Source of the DNA: Sporosarcina luteola
GTDB taxonomy: Bacteria; Bacillota; Bacilli; Bacillales_A; Planococcaceae
Direction: 5' to 3'
DNA: 64,000 nt
Assembly (NCBI RefSeq): GCF_023715585.1
Contig: NZ_JAMBOK010000003.1
Coordinates: forward strand, 124,001 to 188,000
Shown here: one piece after another, positions 8,078 through 17,078 of the stretch
Numbering within the stretch: position 1 is the first letter of the stretch
Layout of the letters: each line of letters starts with the position of its first letter
The notes under the pieces: generated by a model
Databases searched by the model: none
Told to the model about the DNA's origin: nothing
Seen by the model: the letters and a program-made list of their open reading frames with translations, nothing else
Made by a program: the position numbers and the translations under genes

Positions 8078-8794
8078 ATGAGTCGTACAGCAGCTGTTGA
8101 AAAAGAACTGATGAAAGCAATTCTTCAAGGAGACTATCCGGCAGGAAGTCAGTTGGAGACGGAACGGGAATTGGCTGCGACGTATCAAATAGGGCGTCCT
8201 GCCATACGGGAAGTCTTGCAGCGCCTTGGCCACGGGGGATGGCTGTCGCTCAGAAAAGGGCAGCGTGCGGTGGTGAATGATTATTGGTTTGAAGGCAACA
8301 GTACGACAATCGTCGATATAATCGAGTACTTCGATGAGGTGCCGGATGCGTTTGTTCTCTACTTTTTGGAAATGCGAGTTGCGCTGACACCCCATTATGT
8401 AAAAAGCGCATTGAAGCTCCACCAACCTAAAGTCGTTGGCTTGCTGGCGGAATTCGATGAGCTGCCGGATACAGCGCAAGCTTTCGCTTCGTATGATTGG
8501 AAGATCCAAAAAGGGCTGGCAAGATTATCAGGGAATCCCCTGTTCTCGCTTGTGCTCAATAGTTTTGATTCAGCTTATGAGAAAATAGCAATTAAGTATT
8601 TTGAGAGCGCTTTTCGGCGTCGGGCTTCGTTAGATTATTATGGGGAACTGATGGAGGCTGCTTTAAGAGGGGATTCTCGGCAGGCAGAAGAGATTGCACG
8701 CGCTATGATGGAGAAAAGTTATGCGCTGTGGAAGGATGAATTATCACCTCACGAAAAGATCGGCGTGAAGTTCAGCTTCGCAGACATGCAGTAA
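8078..8794 (+). CDS. fadR: FadR-like GntR regulator (acyl-CoA responsive type)
   Basis: 238 residues: an N-terminal winged helix of the GntR class (about 5-72; GSQLETERELAATYQIGRPA, IREVLQRLGHGGWLSLRKGQ) and a helical C-terminal domain that resembles the acyl-CoA-binding domain of E. coli FadR (VVNDYWFEGNSTTIVDIIEY, then ...DAFVLYFLEMR) rather than the common FCD domain. ATG 8078 follows AAAGGAGATTTTGCG; an upstream in-frame ATG at 8021 has no site. Bacillus normally uses a TetR-type FadR, so a proteobacterial-style FadR is notable. A TGGT-N3-ACCA operator precedes the operon. Confidence 0.8.
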   Translation: MSRTAAVEKELMKAILQGDYPAGSQLETERELAATYQIGRPAIREVLQRLGHGGWLSLRKGQRAVVNDYWFEGNSTTIVDIIEYFDEVPDAFVLYFLEMRVALTPHYVKSALKLHQPKVVGLLAEFDELPDTAQAFASYDWKIQKGLARLSGNPLFSLVLNSFDSAYEKIAIKYFESAFRRRASLDYYGELMEAALRGDSRQAEEIARAMMEKSYALWKDELSPHEKIGVKFSFADMQ

Positions 8795-8856
8795 GAGAGG
8801 CATACTGCCGAGATAGATGGAAGAGGGGGATTCCGATTCATAAAGTAGGGGGCAGT

Positions 8857-10785
8857 TTGATTTCGTTCATTTTTATTACAGCAATCGTCTTTTTTATGCC
8901 TATTCCTAAAGGAAGCGCAGATTCACAGGGAGATTCCATCACAATCCTTTTCACGCATGACATGCATGACAATCTGCTGCCGTTTGAAGTTGAAAGGGAA
9001 CAAGGGAAAATGACCGTCGGCGGATATGCCCGATTGTCCAGCGCCATTCGGGAACAGAGGAGTAAAGATCCGGATGCAATCGTAGTGGATGCTGGTGATT
9101 TCTCGATGGGGACGCTGTTTCAAACTATTTTCACTTCACACGGACCGAGCCTGACCTTGCTTGGTAAGATGGGATATGACGCGACCACGTTCGGCAATCA
9201 TGAATTTGACTTCCGGTCTGACGGTCTGGCGGAAAGCTTGCTCGCAGCGAAAGACAGCGGCGTGCGGCTTCCCGGAATTGTTTCTACCAATATCGAATTC
9301 CCGAAAGATGAAGATGGAAAGATCGCTGCCGATGTAAAAGCGTTAAAAGAAGCGGTGGATGCATATGGCGTAAAGGAGTATATCATCCTCGAACGTAAGG
9401 GCATCAAAATCGGCATCTTCGGGCTGATGGGAGAAGAAGCCGCCGGCAATGCCCCGATGTCCGGTGTGACGTTCCGCGACGCGGTAAAGAGCGCCAAGTC
9501 AACGGTCGCTGCATTGAAGGAAAAAGAGGGTGTCGATCTTGTGGTTGCTCTTTCTCATTTGGGTACATCAATGGACCCGTCCAAATCGGAAGATGAACGA
9601 ATGGCAAAAAGCGTGTCGGGCATCGATGTCATTATTAGTGGGCATAGCCATACGACGCTCATGGAGCCGATCATTGTTCGGGATACAGTTATCGTGTCGG
9701 CAGGCGAGTATGGAGAGAATCTAGGCGTCCTCAACATCTCTCAGGATAGCAAAGGCAAGTGGGCAGTCAATCAGTACCAATTGCGGAAGATCGACGACTC
9801 TCTCCCTGCAGATCGGGTGATCGCCGAAACAATCGAGGACTACAAACAGGAGATTCAGAAAGAGTACCTCAACCGCTTCGGGATGGAATTTGATGAAGTG
9901 CTCGCCGTATCACCATTCGATTTTACCCCGTTTACAGAGCTCGGGGTTGAACAAAGAGAAGAGCCGATCGGCAATTTGATCGGCGACGCATTTATTCACA
10001 CGATTCGGGAGTTGGAAGGAAGCGATTATGAGCCGATCGCTGCAGCGGTTGTGCCGTACGGGAATATCAGGGATTCATTCAGCGAGGGGACTATTACGGT
10101 TGCAGATGTTTTTAAGGTGTACTCATTGGGCGTCGGATCGGACGGGATTTCCGGCTATCCGCTGCTGGATATCTATTTGACGGGGAAAGAATTGAAAACT
10201 GTTGCGGAAGTCGATGCATCGATCACGCCGATTATGAATGAAGTCCAGTTGTATATTGCTGGTTTAAGTTATACGTTCAATACAAACCGCTTCCTATTCA
10301 ACAAGGTGACAGACATTCATTTGCAGTCTTTTGACGGCACGAAGGAAGAAATCGATGACGAAAAGCTCTATCGCGTCGTGGGCGGATTGTATTCCGTTCA
10401 AATGCTGCCCTATGTAAATGAAAAGTCATTCGGCCTTCTCTCGGTTGTCCCGAAGAATGAAGACGGCAGCCCCGTAACGAACTTTGAAGACCGGATCATT
10501 TACATGAATGATCAACAGGAAATGAAAGAATGGTATGCGATTGCGAATTACTTCAAGTCCTTCGAGAAAATGGACGATGTCGCACAGGTGCCTGCTTATT
10601 ATGAAAATGCAAAGGATAGGAAAATCGTCGAACACGATGCGAATATTTTAGCGGTGCTTACCAAGCCGAATGGCATTATCTTAACTGCGTACGCCGTTTT
10701 GCTCACTTTTGTCGGTTTGCTTGGACTACTGATTGCCGTTTTACTGAAAAAGAGGAAACGTAGATTGGGGAAAGTGCGTGTGTGA
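8857..10785 (+). CDS. Secreted, membrane-anchored 5'-nucleotidase / 2',3'-cyclic phosphodiesterase
   Basis: 642 residues. A signal peptide is followed by a calcineurin-like metallophosphatase domain with its metal motifs in order: THDMHDN (near 30), VDAGDFSMG (near 76), GNHEFDF (near 112), ALSHLG and SGHSHT (near 265-270). Next comes a 5'-nucleotidase C-terminal domain (about 345-545), and finally one membrane helix with a basic tail (ILTAYAVLLTFVGLLGLLIA, KKRKRR). It should hydrolyse extracellular nucleotides for phosphate or nucleoside salvage. The start is uncertain: TTG 8857 sits only 4 nt from GTAGGGGG, and the signal peptide would lack positive charge; an ATT at 8836, behind GAGGGGG, would add His-Lys. 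Confidence 0.88.
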   Translation: MISFIFITAIVFFMPIPKGSADSQGDSITILFTHDMHDNLLPFEVEREQGKMTVGGYARLSSAIREQRSKDPDAIVVDAGDFSMGTLFQTIFTSHGPSLTLLGKMGYDATTFGNHEFDFRSDGLAESLLAAKDSGVRLPGIVSTNIEFPKDEDGKIAADVKALKEAVDAYGVKEYIILERKGIKIGIFGLMGEEAAGNAPMSGVTFRDAVKSAKSTVAALKEKEGVDLVVALSHLGTSMDPSKSEDERMAKSVSGIDVIISGHSHTTLMEPIIVRDTVIVSAGEYGENLGVLNISQDSKGKWAVNQYQLRKIDDSLPADRVIAETIEDYKQEIQKEYLNRFGMEFDEVLAVSPFDFTPFTELGVEQREEPIGNLIGDAFIHTIRELEGSDYEPIAAAVVPYGNIRDSFSEGTITVADVFKVYSLGVGSDGISGYPLLDIYLTGKELKTVAEVDASITPIMNEVQLYIAGLSYTFNTNRFLFNKVTDIHLQSFDGTKEEIDDEKLYRVVGGLYSVQMLPYVNEKSFGLLSVVPKNEDGSPVTNFEDRIIYMNDQQEMKEWYAIANYFKSFEKMDDVAQVPAYYENAKDRKIVEHDANILAVLTKPNGIILTAYAVLLTFVGLLGLLIAVLLKKRKRRLGKVRV

Positions 10786-11364
10786 AAAAATGAAGTTGAA
10801 GAAGAATTTATAAGTAGGGACACCCGACTAATAACTATTTCTCTGATGACTCTTTGTACTTCTGATGTTCTTCCCTAACAAAGACCATAGTCTTTTCAAC
10901 ATTTAATATATCAATTAACCCGACTTTCGCCCTTTCTGAAAAACGTCGAAACCCTTGAGTAACAAGGTTTTTGTGCGTTTTTTTATCTGCGAGTATTGGA
11001 AAGGAAAGTGCGACTAACCTTAAAACAATCAAAGTTGATAAAACACGCAGTGTTCAGGGACACAATTCATCTGAATTTGGTGTCCCTGTTTTTGTTGCAT
11101 CAACATTAAGATGCTTTAGATAGACAAACTGGTTAGCACAGTAATTAGCAGCCATCGCATAAGTTTATATGCCTTTGTTATTTCCATTGTTAAAACACTT
11201 GCTCCTCGGAAATTGGAATGATTTTTTTTGAAGGAAGTAGAGGAATCTATGCTAAAGTAAATTAAAGATTGCTAAATGTTGTACTTTAAATAACTGAGCA
11301 GGTTAGTTCATGAAAAACGGTGAAAACTTTCGTTTGTCTTATTAAAGAGGGAAGGAGGACAGCT
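10786..11364. other. Intergenic region with GGGACAC palindromes and a possible gene remnant
   Basis: A minus-strand open frame of 65 codons (10835-11032) lies between a partial GGGACAC palindrome (10816-10830) and a strong hairpin (11054-11090, CAGGGACACAATTCA / GGTGTCCCTG, followed by TTTTTG). The peptide has no recognisable domain and no good ribosome site. I read the stretch as a decayed element flanked by REP-like palindromes, not as a live gene. A copy of the TAAC..GTTAG hairpin that is common at 52-60 kb occurs at 11291-11314. Confidence 0.35.
11054..11096 (+). repeat. GGGACAC hairpin with T-run
   Basis: CAGGGACAC pairs with the end of GGTGTCCCTG around an ATTCATCTGAATTT core and is followed by TTTTTG. 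It shares GGGACACAATTCAT with the elements at 12088, 55831 and 60488. Confidence 0.6.
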
Positions 11365-11811
11365 ATGAAAAAGTATCTTTTGTTCATGTTAATGGGTTTT
11401 ACTTTAATGTTATCAGCTTGCTCCCAAACCGAAGAAGAAAAAATACAAGTTTACTTAGAAAATAAAAGCACGAATTTTTATGATTTTTCAGTTGTTGATA
11501 TTACAGATGGGAAATTAAACATTGAAGTCAAAATGCTTTCCAATTCTGATACAAGGAGTAGTGAAGATGTAGAATTTGATGTACGTGTTGAAACAAAAGC
11601 ATCATTGGAAGCTGTAAAGCATTATTCTAAAGAACATTTAGATGTAGTAAAGGAAGTAAATCTTTACTTTGTTACAAGAGAATCAAATAAAACCGTTGCA
11701 GAAATAAATGCAAGTAACGATACTATCTTGGGAACCAATTGGAGAGACCTGGATAACAATGAACTTCCTCAAATTGTGGATGGTTACAAATATTATGGTG
11801 TATCAAATTAG
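11365..11811 (+). CDS. Small lipoprotein, unknown function
   Basis: 148 residues with a lipoprotein signal peptide (KKYLLFMLMGFTLMLSAC; lipobox LSAC, lipidated Cys19). The mature part is charged and beta-rich with no cysteine. AAGGAGGAC precedes ATG 11365; the frame extends upstream to 11320 without a site. A hairpin of the type seen between the small genes at 52-60 kb (TAACTGAGCAGGTTAGTTCA) lies 51 bp before the start, so this gene looks like an outlying member of that set. It is AT-richer than its neighbours. No family assigned. Confidence 0.75.
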   Translation: MKKYLLFMLMGFTLMLSACSQTEEEKIQVYLENKSTNFYDFSVVDITDGKLNIEVKMLSNSDTRSSEDVEFDVRVETKASLEAVKHYSKEHLDVVKEVNLYFVTRESNKTVAEINASNDTILGTNWRDLDNNELPQIVDGYKYYGVSN

Positions 11812-12087
11812 TTCTTTGCTGCATGATCGGACCAAGAAGGGCTGATTTATTTTTTTTGTGCCAATTTTCACCTATTTCTCTTACCAACGGGTGAACCATT
11901 CCGATGCTACTAAAATTTGCAACTCATCTTCCTTCTAAATCTTTCTATCCATTATTCAATCAGTAAGTGTTTTAACAAGCGAATTAGCAAAGGTTCATGA
12001 ATTTATGTGCTCTTGTTAATCCCTGTGCTAATTGCGTTTCCATTTCGTCTATACAAATCATCTAAACGTTGATATAACAACAAAAAC
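11812..12087. other. Intergenic stretch without clear genes
   Basis: AT-rich. There is a T-run after GGACCAAGAAGGGCTG (11830-11860) that may terminate the lipoprotein gene. I see nothing else. Confidence 0.35.
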
Positions 12088-12165
12088 GGGGACCCAATTC
12101 ATATACGAAATGTGTCCCCAAATGCTGTGTTTTTAATGTTTTCTCCCCATCAACCGAACCCGTTA
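12088..12165 (+). repeat. Dispersed palindromic element, family 2, copy 1
   Basis: A hairpin of GGGGACCCAATTC and the matching GTGTCCCC is followed by AATGCTGTGTTTTTAATG, then TCTCCCCATCAACCGAACCC and GTTA. The same order of blocks occurs inverted at 55831-55900, in plus orientation at 60488-60553, and as the right part only at 59635-59661. Confidence 0.7.
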
Positions 12166-12265
12166 GGATCGATCAGCTTTTTCTTTTGACACTATTTTTT
12201 TAGTAGGGAAGGAAATGCTCGATTCCTGTCGAAGTAGTACATATGAAGAGAATGGAGTGAGATCT

Positions 12266-12715
12266 ATGTCATTGGATTACAAACAAATTATTATCGCAAT
12301 AGATGGGTCAGTAGAGGCGGAATGGGCATTCAAAAAGGCGGTGGCAATTGCAGACCGTAATAATGCCACATTGAATTTGGTCAATATCGTCGATACGCGG
12401 TCGTATTCTTCTGCTGAAGCTTATGACCGTTCAATTGCTGAAAGCGCACATACATCTGCAGTGGAATTGCTGAACAATTATAAAGCGGAAGCCGTACAAG
12501 CAGGCGTGCAAAGCATCAATGTAGTTGTCGAGTATGGATCGCCGAAAGTGATGATTGCAAAGGACCTGCCGAGTAAATTGAATGCAGATTTAATTATCTG
12601 TGGAGCGACTGGTTTGAACACGGTTGAACGCTTCATCATGGGCAGCGTCTCTGAAAATATAGTGCGTTCTGCGAAATGTGATGTACTCGTTATCCGCAGA
12701 CCGGAAGACTTGTAA
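12266..12715 (+). CDS. Universal stress protein, UspA family
   Basis: 149-residue cytoplasmic protein with the complete Usp fold: IIIAIDGSVEAEWAFKKA at the start, a central helix pair, and the ATP-binding GX2GX9GS-type signature near the end (GATGLNTVERFIMGSVSEN, then CDVLVIRRP). It should therefore be an ATP-binding Usp. Such proteins support survival under starvation and other stresses. ATG 12266 follows GGAGTGAG. It is monocistronic with a terminator at 12742. Confidence 0.9.
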   Translation: MSLDYKQIIIAIDGSVEAEWAFKKAVAIADRNNATLNLVNIVDTRSYSSAEAYDRSIAESAHTSAVELLNNYKAEAVQAGVQSINVVVEYGSPKVMIAKDLPSKLNADLIICGATGLNTVERFIMGSVSENIVRSAKCDVLVIRRPEDL

Positions 12716-12741
12716 GTGGGAAATAGATAGGAATGGAATAC

Positions 12742-12779
12742 GCCATCTCTTCGATTCAATAATCGTCAGATGGCTTTTT
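12742..12779 (+). terminator. Terminator of the UspA gene
   Basis: GCCATCT and AGATGGC form the stem, followed by TTTTTA. Confidence 0.8.
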
Positions 12780-12890
12780 ATTACGCGGACTTGAGAGTTA
12801 ATTTTTCAATTAAGCAGCCAATCGGTCGGCAGGTAGTTCATGATGATAAAAAAACGGGTATACTCCTTTCAAAAGGAGTTGCATGAGCTG

Positions 12891-13595
12891 ATGACTGTGA
12901 AAAATTCAGAGCGTTTTATTGTCGCTTATAACCGGATTGAGAAGATCCTTTCTGAAAAAGCGGATGGCGATGAGTATTCCCCGTTTTACCGCCTGATTGA
13001 TAAAGTAAAGATTACAAACTCCGTAGTTCGCAAATACGAAGACGATTTACGGGAGTTAGGGGATTTGCGCAATGCAATCGTGCATAACCGAACAGACATC
13101 GACTATGTGATTGCAGAACCCCATGATGAAATTGTAGAGCGCATTGAATTGATTGAACAGAAATTAAGCAATCCACTTCGTGTAGGTGCTCTTTTCGGCT
13201 GTAAGGTACATACTTTGCAAGCGGAGGATCCCTTAACTGCGGCATTGAAATTAATGGCCGAAAGCAGGTTCACCCAAATCCCATTTTATCAGAATGGTAA
13301 ATTCAAGGGATTGGTTACGGCTGCAGACATTACCTATTGGTTTGCGGGCCATTCGACAGAAGACTCCATTTCCCGGGAAATACCGACACTTTCCGAGGTT
13401 TACGATTATGAAGATCGTAATGAACCATTTGAATTTGTCGACAAAGACCTATCTGTGTATGAGGCTGAAGATTATTTCAAGCGGGCGATTTCAAGAGGTG
13501 TCCGTTTGGAAGCATTGCTCATAACGGAAAACGGTCATGCTGATGGAGAATTGATTGGCATCATTAGACCTTTTGATGTGCTGAAGATAAAATAA
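12891..13595 (+). CDS. CBS-domain protein
   Basis: 234 residues. The N-terminal 100 residues are helical and contain DLRELGDLRNAIVHNRTD, a HEPN-like or coiled region. The C-terminal half carries one CBS pair (about 120-234): VHTLQAEDPLTAALKLMAES, FTQIPFYQNGKFKGLVTAAD, and ALLITENGHADGELIGIIRP. CBS pairs bind adenosine nucleotides and act as regulatory modules; the partner here is unknown. AAAAGGAG precedes ATG 12891 at about 12 nt; the frame could also begin at 12840 with a poorer site. Confidence 0.8.
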   Translation: MTVKNSERFIVAYNRIEKILSEKADGDEYSPFYRLIDKVKITNSVVRKYEDDLRELGDLRNAIVHNRTDIDYVIAEPHDEIVERIELIEQKLSNPLRVGALFGCKVHTLQAEDPLTAALKLMAESRFTQIPFYQNGKFKGLVTAADITYWFAGHSTEDSISREIPTLSEVYDYEDRNEPFEFVDKDLSVYEAEDYFKRAISRGVRLEALLITENGHADGELIGIIRPFDVLKIK

Positions 13596-13596
13596 A

Positions 13597-13635
13597 CGAA
13601 AAACCCCCATCCTCAACACTGGATGGGGTTTTTCG
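13597..13635. terminator. Bidirectional terminator between convergent genes
   Basis: CGAAAAACCCCCATCC and GGATGGGGTTTTTCG pair around TCAACACT. The A- and T-runs serve both strands. Confidence 0.92.
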
Positions 13636-13672
13636 ATTCGTTTGGACTTTTCGATCCATACTCTAGCTGCTC

Positions 13673-14902
13673 TTATTCTACACTCACATTATCCATCCAG
13701 TCTTTTCCTTCCAGCTGCCTCGTCACAATCATACTTGCGACTGTGTCTCCGGTTGCGTTGACCATTGTGGCAGGTGGGTCAACAACGACGCCGATTGCTG
13801 AAATCATCGGCAATGCTTGAATCGGGAGACCGTAAAGTGTGACAATGACCATTTCACCGATAAATCCGCCGCCAGGAATTCCGCTCATCACAACACCTGA
13901 CAGTAAGGAAATCGCAATCGCTGTTACGAAGGTGCCGAATCCTGTGAAATCCATATTGAACACGCCGAAGACGAACGCGATTTTGAGGATGGCAGAAAGA
14001 CAGGATCCATCCATATGAATGGTCGCGCCGAGCGGCAACACAGTTTCCCGAATATCCTTTGGCACGCCGATTTGTTTTGCTGCCTGCAAGTTGATAGGGA
14101 GGGTTGCAAAACTGCTTCCCGTGCCAAGCGCTGTTGCCGCTGGTGCAAGGATGTTTTTCCAAAAGCGGACAACTCCTTTTTTCCCGCCGGCAATGAATGC
14201 GTAAAGCGTGAATCCAACCACAAAGTATAGAAATGCAACAGGGTAATAAAGGATGAATGCTTGCGCATAATCACCAATCAGTTCTCCGCCGAAGTCGCCG
14301 ATCAGCGCTGCGAAATAGGCGCCCAAGCCGATCGGAGCATAGTACATGACGAGTTGAATCACTTTCATGAAGATTTCGGAGCCGCTTTCTAAAAAGCGGG
14401 CAAACGGCTTGCCGGCTTCGCCTGTCAACCCAGTCGCAATTCCTAATAATACTGAGAAGACGATTAACGCAAGCATATGTTTACGTGAGAATAAATTTAC
14501 GAAGTCCGGCACTGTAAAAGTATTTACAAGTTGATCGGACAACGACAGAACTTCTGTGTTTTCAACAACCTCCATAGGAACATCCACCCCGGATCCAACC
14601 GGGAAAATAAGAACGGCCACTAACATTGTGAGGGATGCAATGATTCCTGTAATGATAAATACCGACAGCATGGAGCCCATGATTTTTCCGAGACGTTTCA
14701 TGCTGTCCATATTCGCGACAGCTGATGAAATCGAGAAGAACACAAGTGGAACAACAATCATGAATAGTAAATTTAAGAATAAATCCCCGAACGGTTTAAT
14801 GACGCTGGCCTTTTCTCCAAAAATAAGCCCGATAATCGATCCGATGATAATGGAAGCTAGAAGAATGAGTGGAAAACGATACGCTTTTAATTTTTTCGCC
14901 AT
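13673..14902 (-). CDS. Dicarboxylate/amino acid:cation symporter (DAACS family)
   Basis: 409-residue glutamate-transporter-fold protein. Re-entrant hairpin 1 is seen as ALGTGSSFATLP (near 258-270) and the helix 7 sodium motif as HMDGSC (near 310), where most glutamate carriers have NMDGT. Hairpin 2 follows as VMSGIPGGGF (near 340). The modified residues make the substrate uncertain: C4-dicarboxylate, glutamate or cystine are all possible. It is the last gene of a minus-strand operon, 34 bp after dapF, which itself follows a D-cysteine desulfhydrase gene. That context points to uptake of an amino acid, possibly sulfur-containing. Confidence 0.85.
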   Translation of the reverse strand: MAKKLKAYRFPLILLASIIIGSIIGLIFGEKASVIKPFGDLFLNLLFMIVVPLVFFSISSAVANMDSMKRLGKIMGSMLSVFIITGIIASLTMLVAVLIFPVGSGVDVPMEVVENTEVLSLSDQLVNTFTVPDFVNLFSRKHMLALIVFSVLLGIATGLTGEAGKPFARFLESGSEIFMKVIQLVMYYAPIGLGAYFAALIGDFGGELIGDYAQAFILYYPVAFLYFVVGFTLYAFIAGGKKGVVRFWKNILAPAATALGTGSSFATLPINLQAAKQIGVPKDIRETVLPLGATIHMDGSCLSAILKIAFVFGVFNMDFTGFGTFVTAIAISLLSGVVMSGIPGGGFIGEMVIVTLYGLPIQALPMISAIGVVVDPPATMVNATGDTVASMIVTRQLEGKDWMDNVSVE

Positions 14903-14936
14903 GCAATTGTTCCCCCTTTTGAATGATATCTATCTA

Positions 14937-15800
14937 TTATTCCTGACGCTTCCAGTGGAAAATCCCTTGAATCGTAGTCTCCGCCGGTCCGGTCATCCAA
15001 ACGCGGTCATCGTCCGCCCATTTAATGCGCAGATCTCCGCCGCTCAAATGGACTGTGACATCTGTCCCTTTTTCGATAAAGCCGTTTAAAACAGCAGCGA
15101 CAACAGCCGCGCTTGCTCCCGTTCCGCAAGCTTCTGTTACACCGGAGCCTCGTTCCCATACTCTGTAATTCATTTCATTGCTGCTAATGATTTCAACAAA
15201 ACCTACATTTACACGATCCGGAAAACGCGGGTCTTCCGTAACGATTGCGCCCACCTCGTGTAAAGGCGCTTCCTCGATCGCATCGACAAAAAACACAGCA
15301 TTTGGATTGCCCAAAAATAATGCCGTCACTTGCAATGCACGTGACGCAACGTGAAACTCTTCTGCAATTACTCGGTTATCGTCAGGACCGTGCATCGGAA
15401 TTTGACTCCGATGTAATGAGGGCGATCCTAAGTCTACTGTGACATTGTCTATGCATTCTCTATCGCCGTACACTTCGGCTGCTACGATTGCCGCCTTCGT
15501 TTCAATCCGGAAGGTATGGCTAGAAACAAGAAGATTTTCAAACACATATTTTGCTGTACAGCGTAAGCCGTTTCCGCAACTTTGTCCTTCCGACCCATCC
15601 TTATTGAAGATACGCATACCGACATCGGCTACGTCACTCGGATGGATCACAATGAGGCCATCTGATCCTATGCCTGTATTGACATTTGAGACGTCCACCG
15701 CTAGTTGATTGAAGATCGAAGCATCGAATTCGTTTGTGATCGCATCGATATAAATATAGTTATTTCCAATTCCATGCATCTTTGTAAAAGGTATTTTCAT
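14937..15800 (-). CDS. dapF: Diaminopimelate epimerase
   Basis: 287 residues. A cofactor-independent epimerase that converts LL- to meso-diaminopimelate for lysine and peptidoglycan synthesis. Both catalytic cysteines are in place: Cys75 in SCGNGLRC and Cys225 in ACGTGAS, with the substrate-binding MHGIGNNYIYID at the start and GNPNAVFFVD near 164-173. Length is standard. It lies between a D-cysteine desulfhydrase gene (27 bp upstream) and a DAACS symporter gene (34 bp downstream), a single operon by spacing. Confidence 0.93.
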   Translation of the reverse strand: MKIPFTKMHGIGNNYIYIDAITNEFDASIFNQLAVDVSNVNTGIGSDGLIVIHPSDVADVGMRIFNKDGSEGQSCGNGLRCTAKYVFENLLVSSHTFRIETKAAIVAAEVYGDRECIDNVTVDLGSPSLHRSQIPMHGPDDNRVIAEEFHVASRALQVTALFLGNPNAVFFVDAIEEAPLHEVGAIVTEDPRFPDRVNVGFVEIISSNEMNYRVWERGSGVTEACGTGASAAVVAAVLNGFIEKGTDVTVHLSGGDLRIKWADDDRVWMTGPAETTIQGIFHWKRQE

Positions 15801-15827
15801 AGGGCTGTCCTCACTTCCGGCAAAGCT

Positions 15828-16841
15828 TCATAACGCAAACAGGTCTTCATCGAACAGGGCAGGGGTTGCGTATAACGACGGAGACCCGCCTGTATGGACA
15901 AACAGGACATTGTCTTCTTTCTTGAATGCTCCCTTGCGAATCAAGTCGATAAGTCCTGCCATCACTTTTCCCGTATAAACGGAATCAAGCAGGATGCCTT
16001 CCGTTCTCGCCAACATTTGTACCGCTTCAATCATCCCTTGGGTCGGAATGGTGTAGCCTTCGCCAACATAGCCGTCGTAGCAGTGGACATGATCGGCTAA
16101 GTGATTGGCTGATACGTTTAAATAATCCGCTGTTTGCTGCACGAGATCCGTGATTTTCGGGATTTGTGTTTCGTTTGGTCTGGAAACATTGATGCCATGC
16201 ACGGTAATAGGCGCGCTGCTTGCATGGAGACCGACAATCAACCCTGCCTGCGTACCACCGCTGCCGCTCGCAACGACTACATCATCAAGTACGAGTCCGT
16301 CTTCAAAAGTTTGCTGCAGAATCTCTTGGGCGCACGCTGCATAGCCAACCGACCCCAATGCATTCGATCCACCGATCGGAATTACATAAGGTGTCCTGCC
16401 CGCCATTGTTAATTCCTCGCTCAATGTTTGCATTTCCGCTATTATATCTGAGCCATGCGGGACGACCTTGATAGACTCGGCACCTAGTAATTTAAATAGC
16501 AGGTTATTGCCGTTTGCACCTGGCTCATAAGGAGTCGCAATACCTTCCTCCAAAACTAGCTGGCATTTTAAACCTTCCTTGACGGCGGCGGCCAGCGTAA
16601 GCCGGCAATGGTTTGATTGGAGTGCGCCGCCAGTGACAATCGTGTCTGCACCTTTGCGAAGTGCATCTGCAATTAGGAATTCCAGTTTTCTCGTTTTATT
16701 CCCGCCACCGGCAAGTCCTAGTAAATCATCCCGTTTGATATAGATTGAAGGACCGTTTAATAGCTTAGTTAGGTGAGGTAACTTTTCGACCGGTGTTTTT
16801 GCGTGCGTATAACTTCGCCTAGGATACTTTGCTAGTAACAT
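15828..16841 (-). CDS. dcyD: D-cysteine desulfhydrase (PLP, ACC-deaminase family)
   Basis: 337 residues of the fold-type II PLP family. The Schiff-base lysine is Lys49 in AGGGNKTRKLEF, and ALQSNHCR near 94 and the glycine loop GSGGTQAG near 194-201 bind PLP phosphate. DcyD breaks D-cysteine into pyruvate, sulfide and ammonia, serving detoxification and sulfur supply. The family also contains ACC deaminase and L-cysteate lyase, which cannot be separated by eye. It is the first gene of the dcyD-dapF-symporter operon. The start at 16841 gives the usual N-terminus (FAKYPRR-like). Confidence 0.85.
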   Translation of the reverse strand: MLLAKYPRRSYTHAKTPVEKLPHLTKLLNGPSIYIKRDDLLGLAGGGNKTRKLEFLIADALRKGADTIVTGGALQSNHCRLTLAAAVKEGLKCQLVLEEGIATPYEPGANGNNLLFKLLGAESIKVVPHGSDIIAEMQTLSEELTMAGRTPYVIPIGGSNALGSVGYAACAQEILQQTFEDGLVLDDVVVASGSGGTQAGLIVGLHASSAPITVHGINVSRPNETQIPKITDLVQQTADYLNVSANHLADHVHCYDGYVGEGYTIPTQGMIEAVQMLARTEGILLDSVYTGKVMAGLIDLIRKGAFKKEDNVLFVHTGGSPSLYATPALFDEDLFAL

Positions 16842-17078
16842 TCGGGCATCTCCACCTTTACATTATTTGGATCTGTAGAACATAGCGACTTTACATTTCC
16901 ATCTCCTTTCAAATTATGTTTATTCCAAAGTATCGATTAGAAAAACTTTTCTGTCAATACACAAAATACAAATCCCGACATTCTTCTACATATGTTTGTA
17001 TTGAAATGCTGATCATTCATGGGCGTACTACAGTATATTTTAGGAATACTTTATTATGCTTCGCTTTGCTTAATTCGC

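Noticed and set aside
7724..8509. 261-codon open frame on the minus strand
   Set aside because: It is antisense to two well-supported genes (fatty acid hydroxylase-like and FadR-like), lacks a ribosome site and has no domain.
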